From Pseudomonas mucidolens (GTDB lineage Bacteria; Pseudomonadota; Gammaproteobacteria; Pseudomonadales; Pseudomonadaceae), in contig NZ_LT629802.1 in the NCBI RefSeq assembly GCF_900106045.1, positions 682,001-746,000 on the forward strand: a DNA stretch of 64,000 bases. Direction: 5' to 3'. Under the pieces are notes generated by a model. It was given only the letters and a program-made list of their open reading frames with translations, did no database searches and had not been told where the DNA came from. This document shows positions 27,937 to 37,569 of the stretch, one piece after another; position 1 is the first letter of the stretch; the number at the start of each line of letters is the position of its first letter. Position numbers and translations under genes: made by a program.

Positions 27937-28157
27937 GTTTCAGGTGCTCTGTGACGATCAAGTCGACAGAGTGAAACAGGGAAGCCGGTGAGTGAGCGCA
28001 CTTGTACACAGTGCAGCCACAATCCCGGCGCTGCCCCCGCAACGGTAAATGAGTCAAGACGCTGCTTTTGCCACTGTATCGCTGTGATATGGGAAGGCGC
28101 ACTGTCGGTCTGTTCTCCCCAGGGAGCGCGCCACTCATGAGTCCGGAGACCGGCCTG
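27937..28157 (+). promoter_or_regulatory. Cobalamin (B12) riboswitch
   Basis: The conserved blocks occur in order: AACAGGGAAGCCGGTGA (27975-27991), CGGCGCTGCCCCCGCAACGG (28026-28045), GCCACTG at 28070-28076 (the B12 box region), ATGGGAAGGCG (28088-28098) and GAGTCCGGAGACCGGCCTG (28139-28157). It lies about 95 bases ahead of cobO. Adenosylcobalamin binding would repress the whole cob cluster. Confidence 0.92.
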
Positions 28158-28250
28158 ATCCATCCAACAGCATCACGGTGGGCGATGCTTGGCTTCACCT
28201 GTGTCTTTTCCTGCCTGCCGTTTTTTGTCCAGCCCCAACGGAGAGCTGCC

Positions 28251-28862
28251 ATGTCTGAATCCCCTGATCGTGACGAACGCCACCTGGCGCGCATGCTGCG
28301 CAAAAAAGCGCTTATCGACGAGCGCATCGCCAATTCGCCAAATGAATGCGGGTTGCTGCTGGTGCTGACCGGCAATGGCAAAGGCAAGAGCAGTTCGGCC
28401 TTCGGCATGCTGGCTCGGGCCATGGGCCACGGCATGCAGTGCGGTGTGGTGCAGTTCATCAAGGGGCGCAACAGCACCGGTGAAGAGTTGTTCTTCCGCC
28501 GCTTCCCCGAGCAAGTGCGTTTCCACGTGATGGGCGAAGGCTTTACCTGGGAAACCCAGGATCGTCAGCGTGATATCGCCGCCGCCGAAGCGGCCTGGCA
28601 GGTCTCGCGAGAAATGTTGCAGGATCCCGGCATTGGCCTGGTGGTCCTGGATGAGCTGAATATTGCCCTCAAGCACGGCTATCTCGATCTGGATCAGGTT
28701 CTCAGTGACCTGCAAGCCCGTCCGCCGATGCAGCATGTGCTGGTCACCGGGCGTGGTGCCAGGCCGGAGCTGATTGAAATGGCCGACACCGTGACTGAAA
28801 TGGGCATGCTCAAACATGCGTTCCAGGCCGGGATCAAGGCTCAGAAGGGCATCGAACTTTGA
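28251..28862 (+). CDS. cobO: Cob(I)yrinic acid a,c-diamide adenosyltransferase
   Basis: A 203-residue cytoplasmic CobA/CobO-type enzyme that attaches the 5'-deoxyadenosyl group of ATP to cobalt. The P-loop LTGNGKGKSSSAFG is near residues 39-52, followed by VQFIKG and the Walker B-like VVLDELNIAL near 140, all family hallmarks. ATG 28251 follows GGAGAG by five bases. First gene after the riboswitch; its stop overlaps the TTG start of cobB. Confidence 0.95.
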   Translation: MSESPDRDERHLARMLRKKALIDERIANSPNECGLLLVLTGNGKGKSSSAFGMLARAMGHGMQCGVVQFIKGRNSTGEELFFRRFPEQVRFHVMGEGFTWETQDRQRDIAAAEAAWQVSREMLQDPGIGLVVLDELNIALKHGYLDLDQVLSDLQARPPMQHVLVTGRGARPELIEMADTVTEMGMLKHAFQAGIKAQKGIEL

Positions 28863-30169
28863 ATCAGTCGCGACATTGCCCGGCGGTCCTGATCGCCGCA
28901 CCGGCATCCGGCCAGGGCAAGACCACCGTCACTGCCGCGCTGGCCCGTTTGCACCGCAATCTGGGGCGCAATGTACGGGTGTTTAAATGCGGTCCGGACT
29001 TTCTCGACCCGATGATTCATGAGCGCGCCAGTGGCGCGCCGGTCTATCAATTGGACATGTGGATGGTGGGCGAGCAGGAAAGTCGACGTTTGTTGTGGGA
29101 AGCGGCGGCTGAGGCTGACCTGATCCTGATTGAGGGGGTCATGGGCCTGTTTGACGGTACGCCGTCCAGCGCCGACCTCGCGCGGCATTTTGGCGTGCCG
29201 GTGCTGGCCGTCATCGATGGGACCGCCATGGCGCAAACTTTTGGCGCCCTGGCGTTGGGGCTCGCGCGTTATCAGCCGGATCTGCCGTTTGCCGGTGTGC
29301 TGGCCAATCGCGTGGGCACCCTGCGCCACGCGCAACTGTTGGAAGGCAGCCTGACAGAAGGCTTGCGCTGGTACGGCGCGTTGTCCCGCGAGACGGGCAT
29401 CGAACTGCCCAGTCGCCATCTGGGTCTGGTGCAAGCCAGTGAATTGAATGACTTGGACTTGCGCCTGGATGCGGCGGCCACCGCCTTGGGCAGCAGTTGC
29501 GAGGTAGCGCTGCCGCCACCGGTGAGGTTCGCCGCGCCCGCAGTGAGCACGGTCGAGCCGTTGCTGGCCGGGGTGCGGATTGGCGTGGCGCGTGACGAGG
29601 CGTTTGCCTTTACCTACGGCGCGAGTCTCGACTTGCTGCGCGCCATGGGCGCCGAGCTGTGTTTCTTCTCGCCCCTTCATGACCATGACCTGCCACAAGT
29701 CGACAGCCTTTACCTGCCCGGTGGCTATCCGGAACTGCATCACCAGGCGCTGTCGGAAAACACCTCGATGCTAGCGGCCATCCGCGCCCATCACGCCGCC
29801 GGCAAACCGCTATTGGCCGAGTGTGGCGGCATGCTCTATTTGCTCGATTCGCTGACCGATGTCGACGGCCAGCGCGCTGAACTGCTGGGTCTGCTTGCGG
29901 GCGATGCGGTGATGCAAAAGCGTCTGGCTGCCCTGGCCCTGCAAACGGTCGAGTTGCCGGAAGGCGTGCTGCGCGGTCACACCTATCATCACTCACTGAC
30001 CAGCACTGAATGGCAGCCGATCGCACGAGGCTTGAGCCCCAATGGCGGGCGCGGCGCCGAGGCGGTGTATCGCGATGGGCGAATGACGGCCTCGTACGTG
30101 CACTTTTATTTCCCGTCTAACCCGCAGGCGGTTGCGGCGCTGTTCGCGCCTGCGCGTGGGGTTATCTGA
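28859..30169 (+). CDS. cobB: Cobyrinate a,c-diamide synthase
   Basis: A 436-residue ATP- and glutamine-dependent amidase for the a and c side chains of cobyrinic acid (CbiA/CobB). The P-loop APASGQGKTTVTAAL is at about 12-26. DxD-like VFKCGPDFLDP follows. The C-terminal class I glutaminase-like domain has the nucleophile Cys in LLAECGGMLYLLD near 322 and YHHS near 377. TTG start at 28859, overlapping the cobO stop by four bases. In an aerobic pathway it would act before cobaltochelation. Confidence 0.93.
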   Translation: MNQSRHCPAVLIAAPASGQGKTTVTAALARLHRNLGRNVRVFKCGPDFLDPMIHERASGAPVYQLDMWMVGEQESRRLLWEAAAEADLILIEGVMGLFDGTPSSADLARHFGVPVLAVIDGTAMAQTFGALALGLARYQPDLPFAGVLANRVGTLRHAQLLEGSLTEGLRWYGALSRETGIELPSRHLGLVQASELNDLDLRLDAAATALGSSCEVALPPPVRFAAPAVSTVEPLLAGVRIGVARDEAFAFTYGASLDLLRAMGAELCFFSPLHDHDLPQVDSLYLPGGYPELHHQALSENTSMLAAIRAHHAAGKPLLAECGGMLYLLDSLTDVDGQRAELLGLLAGDAVMQKRLAALALQTVELPEGVLRGHTYHHSLTSTEWQPIARGLSPNGGRGAEAVYRDGRMTASYVHFYFPSNPQAVAALFAPARGVI

Positions 30170-30173
30170 GACC

Positions 30174-30824
30174 ATGACCGACAATGCCTTCCCGCCGGCC
30201 GATCGCGAAGCTGTCTATCGTGCCATCGCCGAGCGCCGCGACATGCGCCACTTCAGCGGTGGCAGCGTGGCGCCTGAACTGTTGCAGCGTCTCATGCAGG
30301 CGGCCCATCAGGCCCCCAGTGTCGGGCTGATGCAGCCCTGGCGCTTTATCCGTATCAGCGACCGCACTCTGCGAGGCCGGATCCAGCAACTGGTGGAAGA
30401 AGAGCGGATCCGCACGGCTGAGGCGCTTGGCGAGCGTTCCGAGCAGTTCATGAAGCTCAAGGTCGAGGGCATTAACGATTGCGCCGAGGTGCTCGTGGCC
30501 GCGTTGATGGATGATCGCGAGCGACACATTTTCGGTCGCCGCACCTTGCCGGAAATGGACATGGCCTCGCTGTCCTGCGCGATCCAGAATCTGTGGCTGG
30601 CGTCTCGCGCCGAAGGACTGGGCATGGGTTGGGTGTCGCTGTTCGAACCCCAGGCCCTGGCCGACCTGCTGGGTTTACCGTCCGGTGCCAAGCCGCTGGC
30701 GGTGTTGTGCCTGGGCCCGGTGACGGAGTTTTACCCGGCACCGATGTTGCAACTTGAAGGTTGGACCGAGCCGCGTCCGTTGAGTGACATGCTGTATGAG
30801 AATTATTGGGGAGTGAGTCAATGA
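30174..30824 (+). CDS. bluB: 5,6-dimethylbenzimidazole synthase
   Basis: A 216-residue flavin enzyme of the nitroreductase fold that fragments FMNH2 with oxygen to form the lower B12 ligand DMB. Visible motifs are [10 protein letters not shown] at the start (residues about 18-27), [13 protein letters not shown] near 45-57 and the [20 protein letters not shown] segment near 135. ATG 30174 is five bases after the cobB stop. Its presence says the lower ligand is made aerobically. Confidence 0.93.
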   Translation: MTDNAFPPADREAVYRAIAERRDMRHFSGGSVAPELLQRLMQAAHQAPSVGLMQPWRFIRISDRTLRGRIQQLVEEERIRTAEALGERSEQFMKLKVEGINDCAEVLVAALMDDRERHIFGRRTLPEMDMASLSCAIQNLWLASRAEGLGMGWVSLFEPQALADLLGLPSGAKPLAVLCLGPVTEFYPAPMLQLEGWTEPRPLSDMLYENYWGVSQ

Positions 30825-31729
30825 GTGTGGCCTTGCTGAGTGTCGCTGCAGTAGCGCTGGATGCGCTGCTCGGCGAACCCAGGCGCTGGCATCCGCTGGT
30901 GGCGTTCGGCAATTTTGCCGGGCGTGTCGAGCAGCGTTTCAACTCCGCGGGGCGTGGCTGGCGCAGTCACGGCGTCACCGCCTGGTTTATCACGGTGGTG
31001 CCGCTGACCGTGCTGGCCACGGCCTTGTCCTGGGCGCCAGTGGTGGGCTGGATCATCGAGATTCTCGCGCTCTACTGCGCCTTGGGCATGCGCAGCCTGG
31101 GTGAACACGTTACGCCAGTGGCCCAGGCGCTGCGCAGTGATGATCTGGAGCAAGCGCGCAAACGCGTCAGTTATCTGGTCAGTCGCGAAACCGGCGAACT
31201 GGACAGCACCGCAGTCGCTCGCGCGGCCACTGAGTCAGTCTTGGAAAACGGCAGCGATGCAGTGTTTGCCGCGTTGTTCTGGTTTGCCATCGCCGGTGTC
31301 CCGGGCGTGGTGCTCTACCGCTTGAGCAACACGCTGGATGCGATGTGGGGCTACCGCAATGAGCGCTTTGAGCGCTTTGGCTGGGCCGCGGCAAAAATCG
31401 ACGACGTGCTCAACTATATTCCTGCCCGGCTCGTGGCGCTGACCTACGCGCTATTGGGCAAAACCCGCCTGGCGCTCAAGTGCTGGCGCACGCAAAGCTC
31501 CGCCTGGGACAGCCCCAATGCCGGCCCGGTGATGGCCGCTGGGGCCGGAGCCCTGGGCGTCGAGTTGGGCGGGGCGGCGACGTATCATGGTCAATTGCAT
31601 CAACGTCCAACCTTGGGCGAAGGGCCACCGGCCGATGCCGATTCCATCGACCGAGGCTGGCAACTGGTGCAGCGCGGCGTATGGCTGTGGTTACTGGTTC
31701 TGTGCGCGGGGGCGCAATTTTATGCTTGA
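30821..31729 (+). CDS. cobD: Adenosylcobinamide-phosphate synthase
   Basis: A 302-residue inner-membrane enzyme (CobD/CbiB) that joins aminopropanol phosphate to adenosylcobyrate. Several membrane segments are visible (around 50-85, 150-170 and 285-300). The family motifs [18 protein letters not shown] (N-terminus), [13 protein letters not shown] near 135 and [15 protein letters not shown] near 165 are present. The start ATG overlaps the bluB stop (ATGA) and GGGGAG lies upstream. Confidence 0.93.
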   Translation: MSVALLSVAAVALDALLGEPRRWHPLVAFGNFAGRVEQRFNSAGRGWRSHGVTAWFITVVPLTVLATALSWAPVVGWIIEILALYCALGMRSLGEHVTPVAQALRSDDLEQARKRVSYLVSRETGELDSTAVARAATESVLENGSDAVFAALFWFAIAGVPGVVLYRLSNTLDAMWGYRNERFERFGWAAAKIDDVLNYIPARLVALTYALLGKTRLALKCWRTQSSAWDSPNAGPVMAAGAGALGVELGGAATYHGQLHQRPTLGEGPPADADSIDRGWQLVQRGVWLWLLVLCAGAQFYA

Positions 31730-32711
31730 ACATGGTGGTCGGCTGCGCAAGGCCGTGATGCAGTACGGGATCGCACAGGACGACTGGCTGGACCTGTCCA
31801 GCGGCCTGGCGCCCTGGCCGTGGCCGATTCCGCAGATAGCGCAGCGGGCATGGGCGCGTCTGCCGGAGTCCGATGATGGATTGGAGCAGGCCGCCTGCGA
31901 TTATTACGGGGTCGCCCAGGTGCTGCCGGTAGCGGGCTCCCAGGCGGCGATCCAGTTGTTGCCGCGCCTGCGTCGTGCGGGCAAGGTCGGCGTCTTGTCG
32001 CCGTGCTATGCGGAGCATGCCGAAGCCTGGCGCCGCGCTGGATATATCGTGCGTGAAGTGCTGGAACAAGAGGTGGACTTTTTCCTCGACAGCCTCGACG
32101 TACTGGTGGTGGTCAATCCGAACAACCCTACAGGCCTTAGCCTTGCCCCCCAGCGTTTGCTGGACTGGCACGCGCGGCTGGCTCAGCGCGGTGGCTGGCT
32201 GGTGGTGGATGAAGCGTTCATGGATAACACGCCGGCGTTGAGCGTGGCGGGCCAGGCTAATCAGGTCGGCTTGATCGTGCTGCGCTCGTTCGGCAAGTTT
32301 TTCGGGTTGGCCGGTGCTCGCCTGGGGTTTGTGCTGGCGGAACGCAAGTTGCTCAAGTTGCTTGCCGAACAGGTCGGACCTTGGGCGGTCAGCGGGCCGA
32401 CGCGGGAAGTGGGCCAAGTCTGCTTGCAAGATACGGCCGGCCATGCACGCCAGCGCCGGCGCTGCGAAGAGGCGAGCCAGCGGTTGTCGGTATTGCTGGA
32501 AAAGTACGGACTGCGTCCGCAAGGCGGCTGCGCGCTGTTTCAGTGGCTGATCACCCCTCGCGCCGAACAATTGCATGAGTTCATGGCCCAGCGCGGCATT
32601 CTGCTGCGCCTGTTTGTCCACGACAGTAGCCTGCGCGTCGGCTTGCCGGGGACCGATGCCGATTGGCTACGTCTGGAACAGGCCCTCGACGCCTGGCGGG
32701 AGGCTGCATGA
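31722..32711 (+). CDS. cobC: Threonine-phosphate decarboxylase
   Basis: A 329-residue PLP enzyme of the class I/II aminotransferase fold that makes (R)-1-aminopropan-2-ol phosphate from threonine phosphate. It has [10 protein letters not shown] (about 128-137), VVDEAFMD (about 161) and the PLP lysine in [16 protein letters not shown] near 190. It starts at ATG 31722, eight bases inside the end of cobD, rather than at an upstream in-frame ATG 31587 within cobD. Named cobC in the aerobic-pathway nomenclature (CobD in Salmonella). Confidence 0.92.
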   Translation: MLEHGGRLRKAVMQYGIAQDDWLDLSSGLAPWPWPIPQIAQRAWARLPESDDGLEQAACDYYGVAQVLPVAGSQAAIQLLPRLRRAGKVGVLSPCYAEHAEAWRRAGYIVREVLEQEVDFFLDSLDVLVVVNPNNPTGLSLAPQRLLDWHARLAQRGGWLVVDEAFMDNTPALSVAGQANQVGLIVLRSFGKFFGLAGARLGFVLAERKLLKLLAEQVGPWAVSGPTREVGQVCLQDTAGHARQRRRCEEASQRLSVLLEKYGLRPQGGCALFQWLITPRAEQLHEFMAQRGILLRLFVHDSSLRVGLPGTDADWLRLEQALDAWREAA

Positions 32712-34159
32712 GCACCCTGATGGTGCAAGGCACCACTTCCGATGCGGGTAAAAGCACCCTGGTCACCGCGTTGTGCCGTTGGCTGGTGCGCCAGGGTGTG
32801 CCGGTGGTGCCGTTCAAGCCACAGAACATGGCGCTCAACAGTGCCGTGACTGCTGAAGGCGGCGAGATCGGCCGGGCCCAGGCGGTCCAGGCCCAGGCTG
32901 CCAGGCTGGCGCCGCATACCGATATGAATCCGGTGCTGCTCAAGCCCAACAGCGACACCGGCTCCCAGGTCATCATCCATGGGCGAGCGGTCACCAGCAT
33001 GAACGCGGTGGCGTACCACGACTACAAATCCATCGCCATGCAGGCGGTGCTGGCCTCGCACGCACGGTTGAGCGCGGCCTATCCGGTGGTGATGGTGGAA
33101 GGTGCGGGCTCGCCTGCCGAGATCAACCTGCGAGCCAACGATATTGCCAACATGGGTTTCGCCGAGGCGGTGGATTGTCCGGTGCTGCTGATTGCCGATA
33201 TCAATCGCGGTGGGGTCTTCGCGCACCTGGTGGGTACCCTGGAATTGCTGTCGGCCTCGGAACAGGCGCGGGTCAAGGGGTTCATCATCAACCGCTTTCG
33301 TGGCGATATTGCGCTGTTGCAGCCAGGCCTCGACTGGTTGCAGGCGCGTACCGGCAAGCCGGTGGTGGGTGTGTTGCCGTATGTGATGGACCTGCACCTG
33401 GAGGCCGAAGACGGAATTGACCAGCGCCAGATCGATAAGGCTGCGCAAGCGCTCAAGGTAGTGGTGCCGGTGCTCCCGAGAATCAGCAATCACACCGATT
33501 TTGATCCGTTGCGCCTGCATCCTCAGGTGGATTTACAGTTCGTCGGGCCCGGACAAGCCATTCCTGCGGCGGACCTGATGATCCTGCCCGGCTCCAAAAG
33601 TGTGCGCAGCGACCTGGCGTATCTGCGTGCCAATGGCTGGGAGCGCGCGATTGCCCGGCACCTGCGCTACGGCGGCAAGGTGCTGGGGATCTGTGGCGGA
33701 TTGCAGATGCTCGGTGAGCAGGTGCATGACCCGCTGGGCCTGGAAGGCCCGGCAGGCAGCAGCGCCGGACTCGGCCTGCTGGCGTTCGACACCAGCCTGG
33801 AAGAAGAGAAGCAACTGCGCAATGTACAGGGCCGTTTGATGCTCGAGGACGTCCCGGTCAGCGGCTATGAAATCCACGCGGGTGTGTCCCGTGGCAGCGC
33901 CCTGCAACAGCCGGCGGTGCAACTGGACGACGGTCGCAGTGACGGCGCTTGCAGTGACGATGGGCAAATCCTTGGCACTTATTTACATGGCCTGTTCGAG
34001 ACGCCTGCGGCCTGCAGCGCGTTGTTGCGCTGGGCGGGATTGCAGGACGTGCAGGACGTGGATTATCACGGTTTGCGTGAGCGGGATATCGAGCGCCTGG
34101 CGGACCTGGTGGAACAGCATCTGGATACCGGACTGCTGCGCAACCTGTGTGGAATCTGA
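32708..34159 (+). CDS. cobQ: Cobyric acid synthase
   Basis: A 483-residue glutamine-dependent amidotransferase (CobQ/CbiP) that amidates side chains b, d, e and g of adenosylcobyrinic acid diamide. The N-terminal P-loop [17 protein letters not shown] is at about 6-22. [13 protein letters not shown] follows. The C-terminal glutaminase domain has the Cys in [10 protein letters not shown] near 328. ATG overlaps the cobC stop (ATGA). Confidence 0.95.
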   Translation: MSTLMVQGTTSDAGKSTLVTALCRWLVRQGVPVVPFKPQNMALNSAVTAEGGEIGRAQAVQAQAARLAPHTDMNPVLLKPNSDTGSQVIIHGRAVTSMNAVAYHDYKSIAMQAVLASHARLSAAYPVVMVEGAGSPAEINLRANDIANMGFAEAVDCPVLLIADINRGGVFAHLVGTLELLSASEQARVKGFIINRFRGDIALLQPGLDWLQARTGKPVVGVLPYVMDLHLEAEDGIDQRQIDKAAQALKVVVPVLPRISNHTDFDPLRLHPQVDLQFVGPGQAIPAADLMILPGSKSVRSDLAYLRANGWERAIARHLRYGGKVLGICGGLQMLGEQVHDPLGLEGPAGSSAGLGLLAFDTSLEEEKQLRNVQGRLMLEDVPVSGYEIHAGVSRGSALQQPAVQLDDGRSDGACSDDGQILGTYLHGLFETPAACSALLRWAGLQDVQDVDYHGLRERDIERLADLVEQHLDTGLLRNLCGI

Positions 34160-34192
34160 GGGCGTGAACCAGGTCATTTTGAGGGTTTTACC

Positions 34193-34714
34193 ATGTTGCA
34201 ACTGATCCTCGGCGGTGCCCGCTCCGGCAAAAGTCGCCTGGCCGAAAAGCTTGCCAGCGATAGCGCTTTTTCGGTCATCTATATCGCCACCAGCCAAGCG
34301 CTGGACGGCGAGATGAACCAGCGAGTGGCCCAGCACCAGGCGCGTCGCCCCACCGAGTGGGGGCTGATCGAAGAACCGGTCGAGCTGGCCCGCGTGCTGC
34401 GGGAAAACGCCGCTGCCGAGCGCTGCCTGCTCGTGGACTGCCTGACCCTGTGGCTCACCAACCTGCTGCTGCTCGACGACTCGCGACGTCTGGCCCTGGA
34501 GCGCGAGCAATTGTTGGACTGCCTGGATGGCCTGCCGGGTGAAATCATTTTTGTCAGCAACGAGACCGGCCTGGGAGTCGTGCCGCTGGGCGAATTGACT
34601 CGCCGCTATGTCGATGAGGCCGGTTGGTTGCATCAAGCTTTGGCCGAGCGTTGTCAGCGTGTGGTGCTGACGGTCGCCGGCTTGCCCCTGACTTTGAAAG
34701 GTACTGCGTTATGA
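34193..34714 (+). CDS. cobU: Adenosylcobinamide kinase / adenosylcobinamide-phosphate guanylyltransferase
   Basis: A 173-residue bifunctional enzyme (CobU in Salmonella, CobP in Pseudomonas denitrificans) that phosphorylates adenosylcobinamide and transfers GMP to it. The P-loop [12 protein letters not shown] (residues 7-18) is followed by [12 protein letters not shown] and the [13 protein letters not shown]alker B region. The catalytic His is in [10 protein letters not shown]. It is separated from cobQ by only 33 bases. Confidence 0.94.
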   Translation: MLQLILGGARSGKSRLAEKLASDSAFSVIYIATSQALDGEMNQRVAQHQARRPTEWGLIEEPVELARVLRENAAAERCLLVDCLTLWLTNLLLLDDSRRLALEREQLLDCLDGLPGEIIFVSNETGLGVVPLGELTRRYVDEAGWLHQALAERCQRVVLTVAGLPLTLKGTAL

Positions 34715-35766
34715 CGCAACTCTGGTGGCTCGATCCCTGTAAGACGATTGACGTTCAGGCTCAGGAACACGCGCTGGCCCGCCAGCAACAATTGACCAAG
34801 CCCGCCGGTTCCCTCGGGCAACTGGAAGCGTTGGCGGTGCTACTGGCGGGATTGCAAGGGCAGGTAAAACCTTGCGTCGATCACGTGTGGATTGCGATCT
34901 TCGCCGGCGACCATGGCGTGGTGGCGGAAGGGGTTTCGGCGTATCCCCAGGAAGTCACCGGGCAAATGCTGCATAACTTCGTCACGGGGGGCGCGGCGAT
35001 CAGTGTGTTGGCGCGTCAGCTGGGCGCGCAACTGGAGGTGGTAGACCTCGGCACGGTGACACCGTCGTTGAACCTGCCGGGTGTGCGCCACCTGAACATC
35101 GCCGCCGGCACGGCCAATTTCGCCCAGGGCCCGGCGATGAACCCCGTCCAAGGCCGCCTGGCCCTGGAGGCAGGCCGCGACAGCGTGCGTCGCGCGCGTG
35201 AAGCGGGCACACAGTTGTTTATCGGCGGCGAGATGGGCATCGGCAATACCACGGCAGCGAGTGCGCTGGCCTGTGCATTGCTGGAGTGCCCGGTGAGCGA
35301 TCTGACCGGGCCGGGGACGGGCCTGAATGCCCAAGGCGTCAGCCATAAAGTCGTGGTGATCGAGCGGGCATTGGCGCTGCATGCGCCGCACCGCGGTGAC
35401 GTATTGCACACGTTGTTCAACCTGGGCGGCTTTGAAATCGCGGCGTTGGTCGGTGCCTATCTGGCCTGCGCCCAGGAAGGCATTGTGGTGCTGGTCGACG
35501 GGTTCATCTGCAGTGTGGCGGCGCTGGTGGCAACACGCCTGAATCCGTCCTGTCGCGAATGGCTGCTGTTTGGCCACCGTGGCGCCGAACCCGGCCATCG
35601 TCACGTGCTGCAAAGCCTCGAGGCCGAACCGTTGCTAGCGCTGGGCCTGCGGCTGGGCGAGGGCAGCGGTGCGGCGCTGGCGGTGCCGTTGTTGCGCCTG
35701 GCCTGCGCGCTGCACGGGCACATGGCGACGTTCGCTGAAGCCGCCGTGGCGGACCGTCCGGCATGA
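34711..35766 (+). CDS. cobT: Nicotinate-nucleotide--dimethylbenzimidazole phosphoribosyltransferase
   Basis: A 351-residue cytoplasmic enzyme that activates DMB to alpha-ribazole phosphate. Family motifs are [11 protein letters not shown] (about 30-40), [16 protein letters not shown] (about 65-80), [17 protein letters not shown] (about 170-186) and the catalytic Glu region near 316 ([14 protein letters not shown]). ATG 34711 overlaps the cobU stop and precludes the longer in-frame start at 34624. Confidence 0.95.
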   Translation: MTQLWWLDPCKTIDVQAQEHALARQQQLTKPAGSLGQLEALAVLLAGLQGQVKPCVDHVWIAIFAGDHGVVAEGVSAYPQEVTGQMLHNFVTGGAAISVLARQLGAQLEVVDLGTVTPSLNLPGVRHLNIAAGTANFAQGPAMNPVQGRLALEAGRDSVRRAREAGTQLFIGGEMGIGNTTAASALACALLECPVSDLTGPGTGLNAQGVSHKVVVIERALALHAPHRGDVLHTLFNLGGFEIAALVGAYLACAQEGIVVLVDGFICSVAALVATRLNPSCREWLLFGHRGAEPGHRHVLQSLEAEPLLALGLRLGEGSGAALAVPLLRLACALHGHMATFAEAAVADRPA

Positions 35767-36338
35767 CGTTGCAGCTGGATCTGCTGCGTCATGGTGAAAC
35801 CGAGTTGGGTGGCGGCTTGCGCGGCAGCCTGGACGACGCTCTGACCCCCAAGGGCTGGGAACAGATGCGCAGTGCGGTGCAGGCGCGAGGACCATGGGAT
35901 CGACTGATCAGCTCGCCGCTGCAGCGTTGCGCGCGGTTTGCCGATGAGCTGGGTACGCGCCTGAACCTGCCGGTGAGCCTCGAAAAGCAATTGCAGGAAC
36001 TGCATTTTGGTGCCTGGGAAGGGCAGAGCGCGGCAAGGTTGATGGAAACCGATGCCGCGGCATTGGGCTTGTTCTGGGCCGATCCCTACAGCTTCACGCC
36101 GCCTGATGGCGAGCCTGTCGAGGCGTTCTCCCAGCGCGTAAATGCTGCGGTCTTGCGGTTGCACCAACTGTATGCGGGACAACGTCTGTTAGTGATCAGT
36201 CACGGTGGCGTGATGCGCCTGTTATTGGCGCAGGCGCGTGGCTTGCCCCGAGAGCAGTTGTTGAATGTCGAAGTCGGTCATGCAGGCCTGTTCAGCCTGC
36301 GGATCGCCGCCGATGGCACCTTCAGCGAGATGACCTGA
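35763..36338 (+). CDS. Alpha-ribazole-5'-phosphate phosphatase (histidine phosphatase)
   Basis: A 191-residue histidine phosphatase superfamily enzyme. The catalytic LRHGETELG is at residues 8-16, ISSPLQRC near 49-56, and the second His is in [12 protein letters not shown] near 143. The family role (CobC in Salmonella nomenclature) is removal of the phosphate from alpha-ribazole phosphate or from cobalamin phosphate. ATG overlaps the cobT stop; cobS follows two bases after its own stop. I leave the symbol blank because cobC is used for the decarboxylase here. Confidence 0.9.
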   Translation: MTLQLDLLRHGETELGGGLRGSLDDALTPKGWEQMRSAVQARGPWDRLISSPLQRCARFADELGTRLNLPVSLEKQLQELHFGAWEGQSAARLMETDAAALGLFWADPYSFTPPDGEPVEAFSQRVNAAVLRLHQLYAGQRLLVISHGGVMRLLLAQARGLPREQLLNVEVGHAGLFSLRIAADGTFSEMT

Positions 36339-36340
36339 GC

Positions 36341-37069
36341 ATGCTGCCATTCTGGATTGCCTTGCAGTTCCTCAGCAGTCTGCCGATTCGTTTGCCGGGC
36401 ATGCCGCAGCCCCGTGAACTGGGACGTTCATTGCTGTTTTATCCGCTGGTGGGACTGCTGTTCGGGCTGCTGTTATGGGCCCTGAACAGCGCGTTGATGG
36501 GCGCGCCGCTTCTGCTGCACGCGGCCTTGGTGCTGACGGTGTGGGTATTGCTCAGTGGCGGCCTGCACTTGGACGGTCTGGCCGACAGCGCTGACGCCTG
36601 GCTCGGAGGTTTTGGCGACCGTGAGCGTACCCTGACGATCATGAAAGACCCGCGCAGCGGCCCGATTGCGGTGGTGACGCTGGGGCTGGTGTTGCTGCTC
36701 AAGTTCACCGCGCTGGTGGCCTTGATCGAGCAACACAATGGCACCGCGCTGATCCTCGCGCCGCTGATTGGTCGCAGTTCGTTGCTGGCACTGTTTCTGA
36801 CCACCCGTTATGTACGCGTCGGTGGCCTTGGTCAGGCGCTGGCGGAGCATCTGCCACGCGTGGTCGGCCAGCAAGTGCTGATCCTCAGTGGTCTGGCGTG
36901 TGTGTTGATCGGCGGCTTCAACGGTGGCATTGCGGTGTTGCTGGCGGCTCTGTGTTTTGTCGGCCTGCGCCAATTGATGGTCAATCGGCTGGGCGGAACG
37001 ACTGGTGACACCGCTGGGGCACTGCTTGAGCTGCTGGAAGTAGCGGTATTGATTGGCTTGGCCCTGTAA
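36341..37069 (+). CDS. cobS: Adenosylcobinamide-GDP ribazoletransferase (cobalamin synthase)
   Basis: A 242-residue polytopic inner-membrane enzyme that joins the activated cobinamide and alpha-ribazole, the last step of nucleotide-loop assembly. Signatures are FWIALQFLSSLPI at the N-terminus, GGLHLDGLADSADAWLGG with the Asp-rich metal-binding motif (about 67-84) and MKDPRSGPIAVV (about 101-112). Last gene of the cob unit. Confidence 0.94.
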   Translation: MLPFWIALQFLSSLPIRLPGMPQPRELGRSLLFYPLVGLLFGLLLWALNSALMGAPLLLHAALVLTVWVLLSGGLHLDGLADSADAWLGGFGDRERTLTIMKDPRSGPIAVVTLGLVLLLKFTALVALIEQHNGTALILAPLIGRSSLLALFLTTRYVRVGGLGQALAEHLPRVVGQQVLILSGLACVLIGGFNGGIAVLLAALCFVGLRQLMVNRLGGTTGDTAGALLELLEVAVLIGLAL

Positions 37070-37092
37070 CCGTTTCTTGCATTTTGCTTATC

Positions 37093-37108
37093 GCGGGTAT
37101 ATACACGC
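37093..37108. promoter_or_regulatory. Palindromic operator before marR-type gene
   Basis: GCGGGTATATACACGC overlaps the region just ahead of ATG 37112. A closely related perfect palindrome is found before the adjacent transporter gene, so this is a probable autoregulatory MarR site. Confidence 0.6.
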
Positions 37109-37111
37109 ACT

Positions 37112-37516
37112 ATGCTTGCCTCCCACTGTTTGTGTACCAACCTGCGTCGCGCTGCCCGTGGCGTCAGCAGGCATTATGACGGCGCCCTTGATGGCTTCGG
37201 GATCAACGTCGCCCAGTATTCTTTACTGTGTAACTTGCAGCGCCTCGATCAACCAAGCATTTCCAGCCTGGCGGATGCCATGGGCCTGGATCGCAGCACC
37301 CTGGGACGTAATCTTCGGGTGCTGGAGGGCGAAGGCCTGGTGCGGTTGGTCGAAGGTGATGATCTGCGTAATCGCCTGGTGTTGCTGACTGACGCGGGCA
37401 AGGAGCGGCTGGCAGCGGCGCTGCCGGCCTGGGAAGCGGCGCAGCAGAAGCTGATCGATAAGCTGGGTGTGGAAAAGCGCGAAACCCTGTTGGCCTTGCT
37501 GGACGAGCTCGCTTAA
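37112..37516 (+). CDS. MarR-family transcriptional regulator
   Basis: A 134-residue winged helix-turn-helix protein with the MarR fold. Helices carry NVAQYSLLCNLQRLDQPSISSLADAMGLDRSTLGRNLRVLEGEGLVRLVEG, including the recognition helix (about 62-78), and a DLRNRLVLLTDAG wing. Start ATG 37112 has no obvious ribosome site, so translation may be leaderless or the true start lies elsewhere. It directly precedes an MFS transporter and shares an operator motif with it, so it probably represses both. Confidence 0.88.
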   Translation: MLASHCLCTNLRRAARGVSRHYDGALDGFGINVAQYSLLCNLQRLDQPSISSLADAMGLDRSTLGRNLRVLEGEGLVRLVEGDDLRNRLVLLTDAGKERLAAALPAWEAAQQKLIDKLGVEKRETLLALLDELA

Positions 37517-37538
37517 AAGCGAGCGTGTCCGACTATAA

Positions 37539-37554
37539 GTGGGTATATACCCGC
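37539..37554. promoter_or_regulatory. Palindromic operator before MFS gene
   Basis: GTGGGTATATACCCGC contains the perfect 12-bp palindrome GGGTATATACCC (37541-37552), 15 bases before the MFS start. It matches the site ahead of the MarR gene at 37093-37108 in most positions. Confidence 0.65.
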
Positions 37555-37569
37555 AAGCGGAGAATAAAA

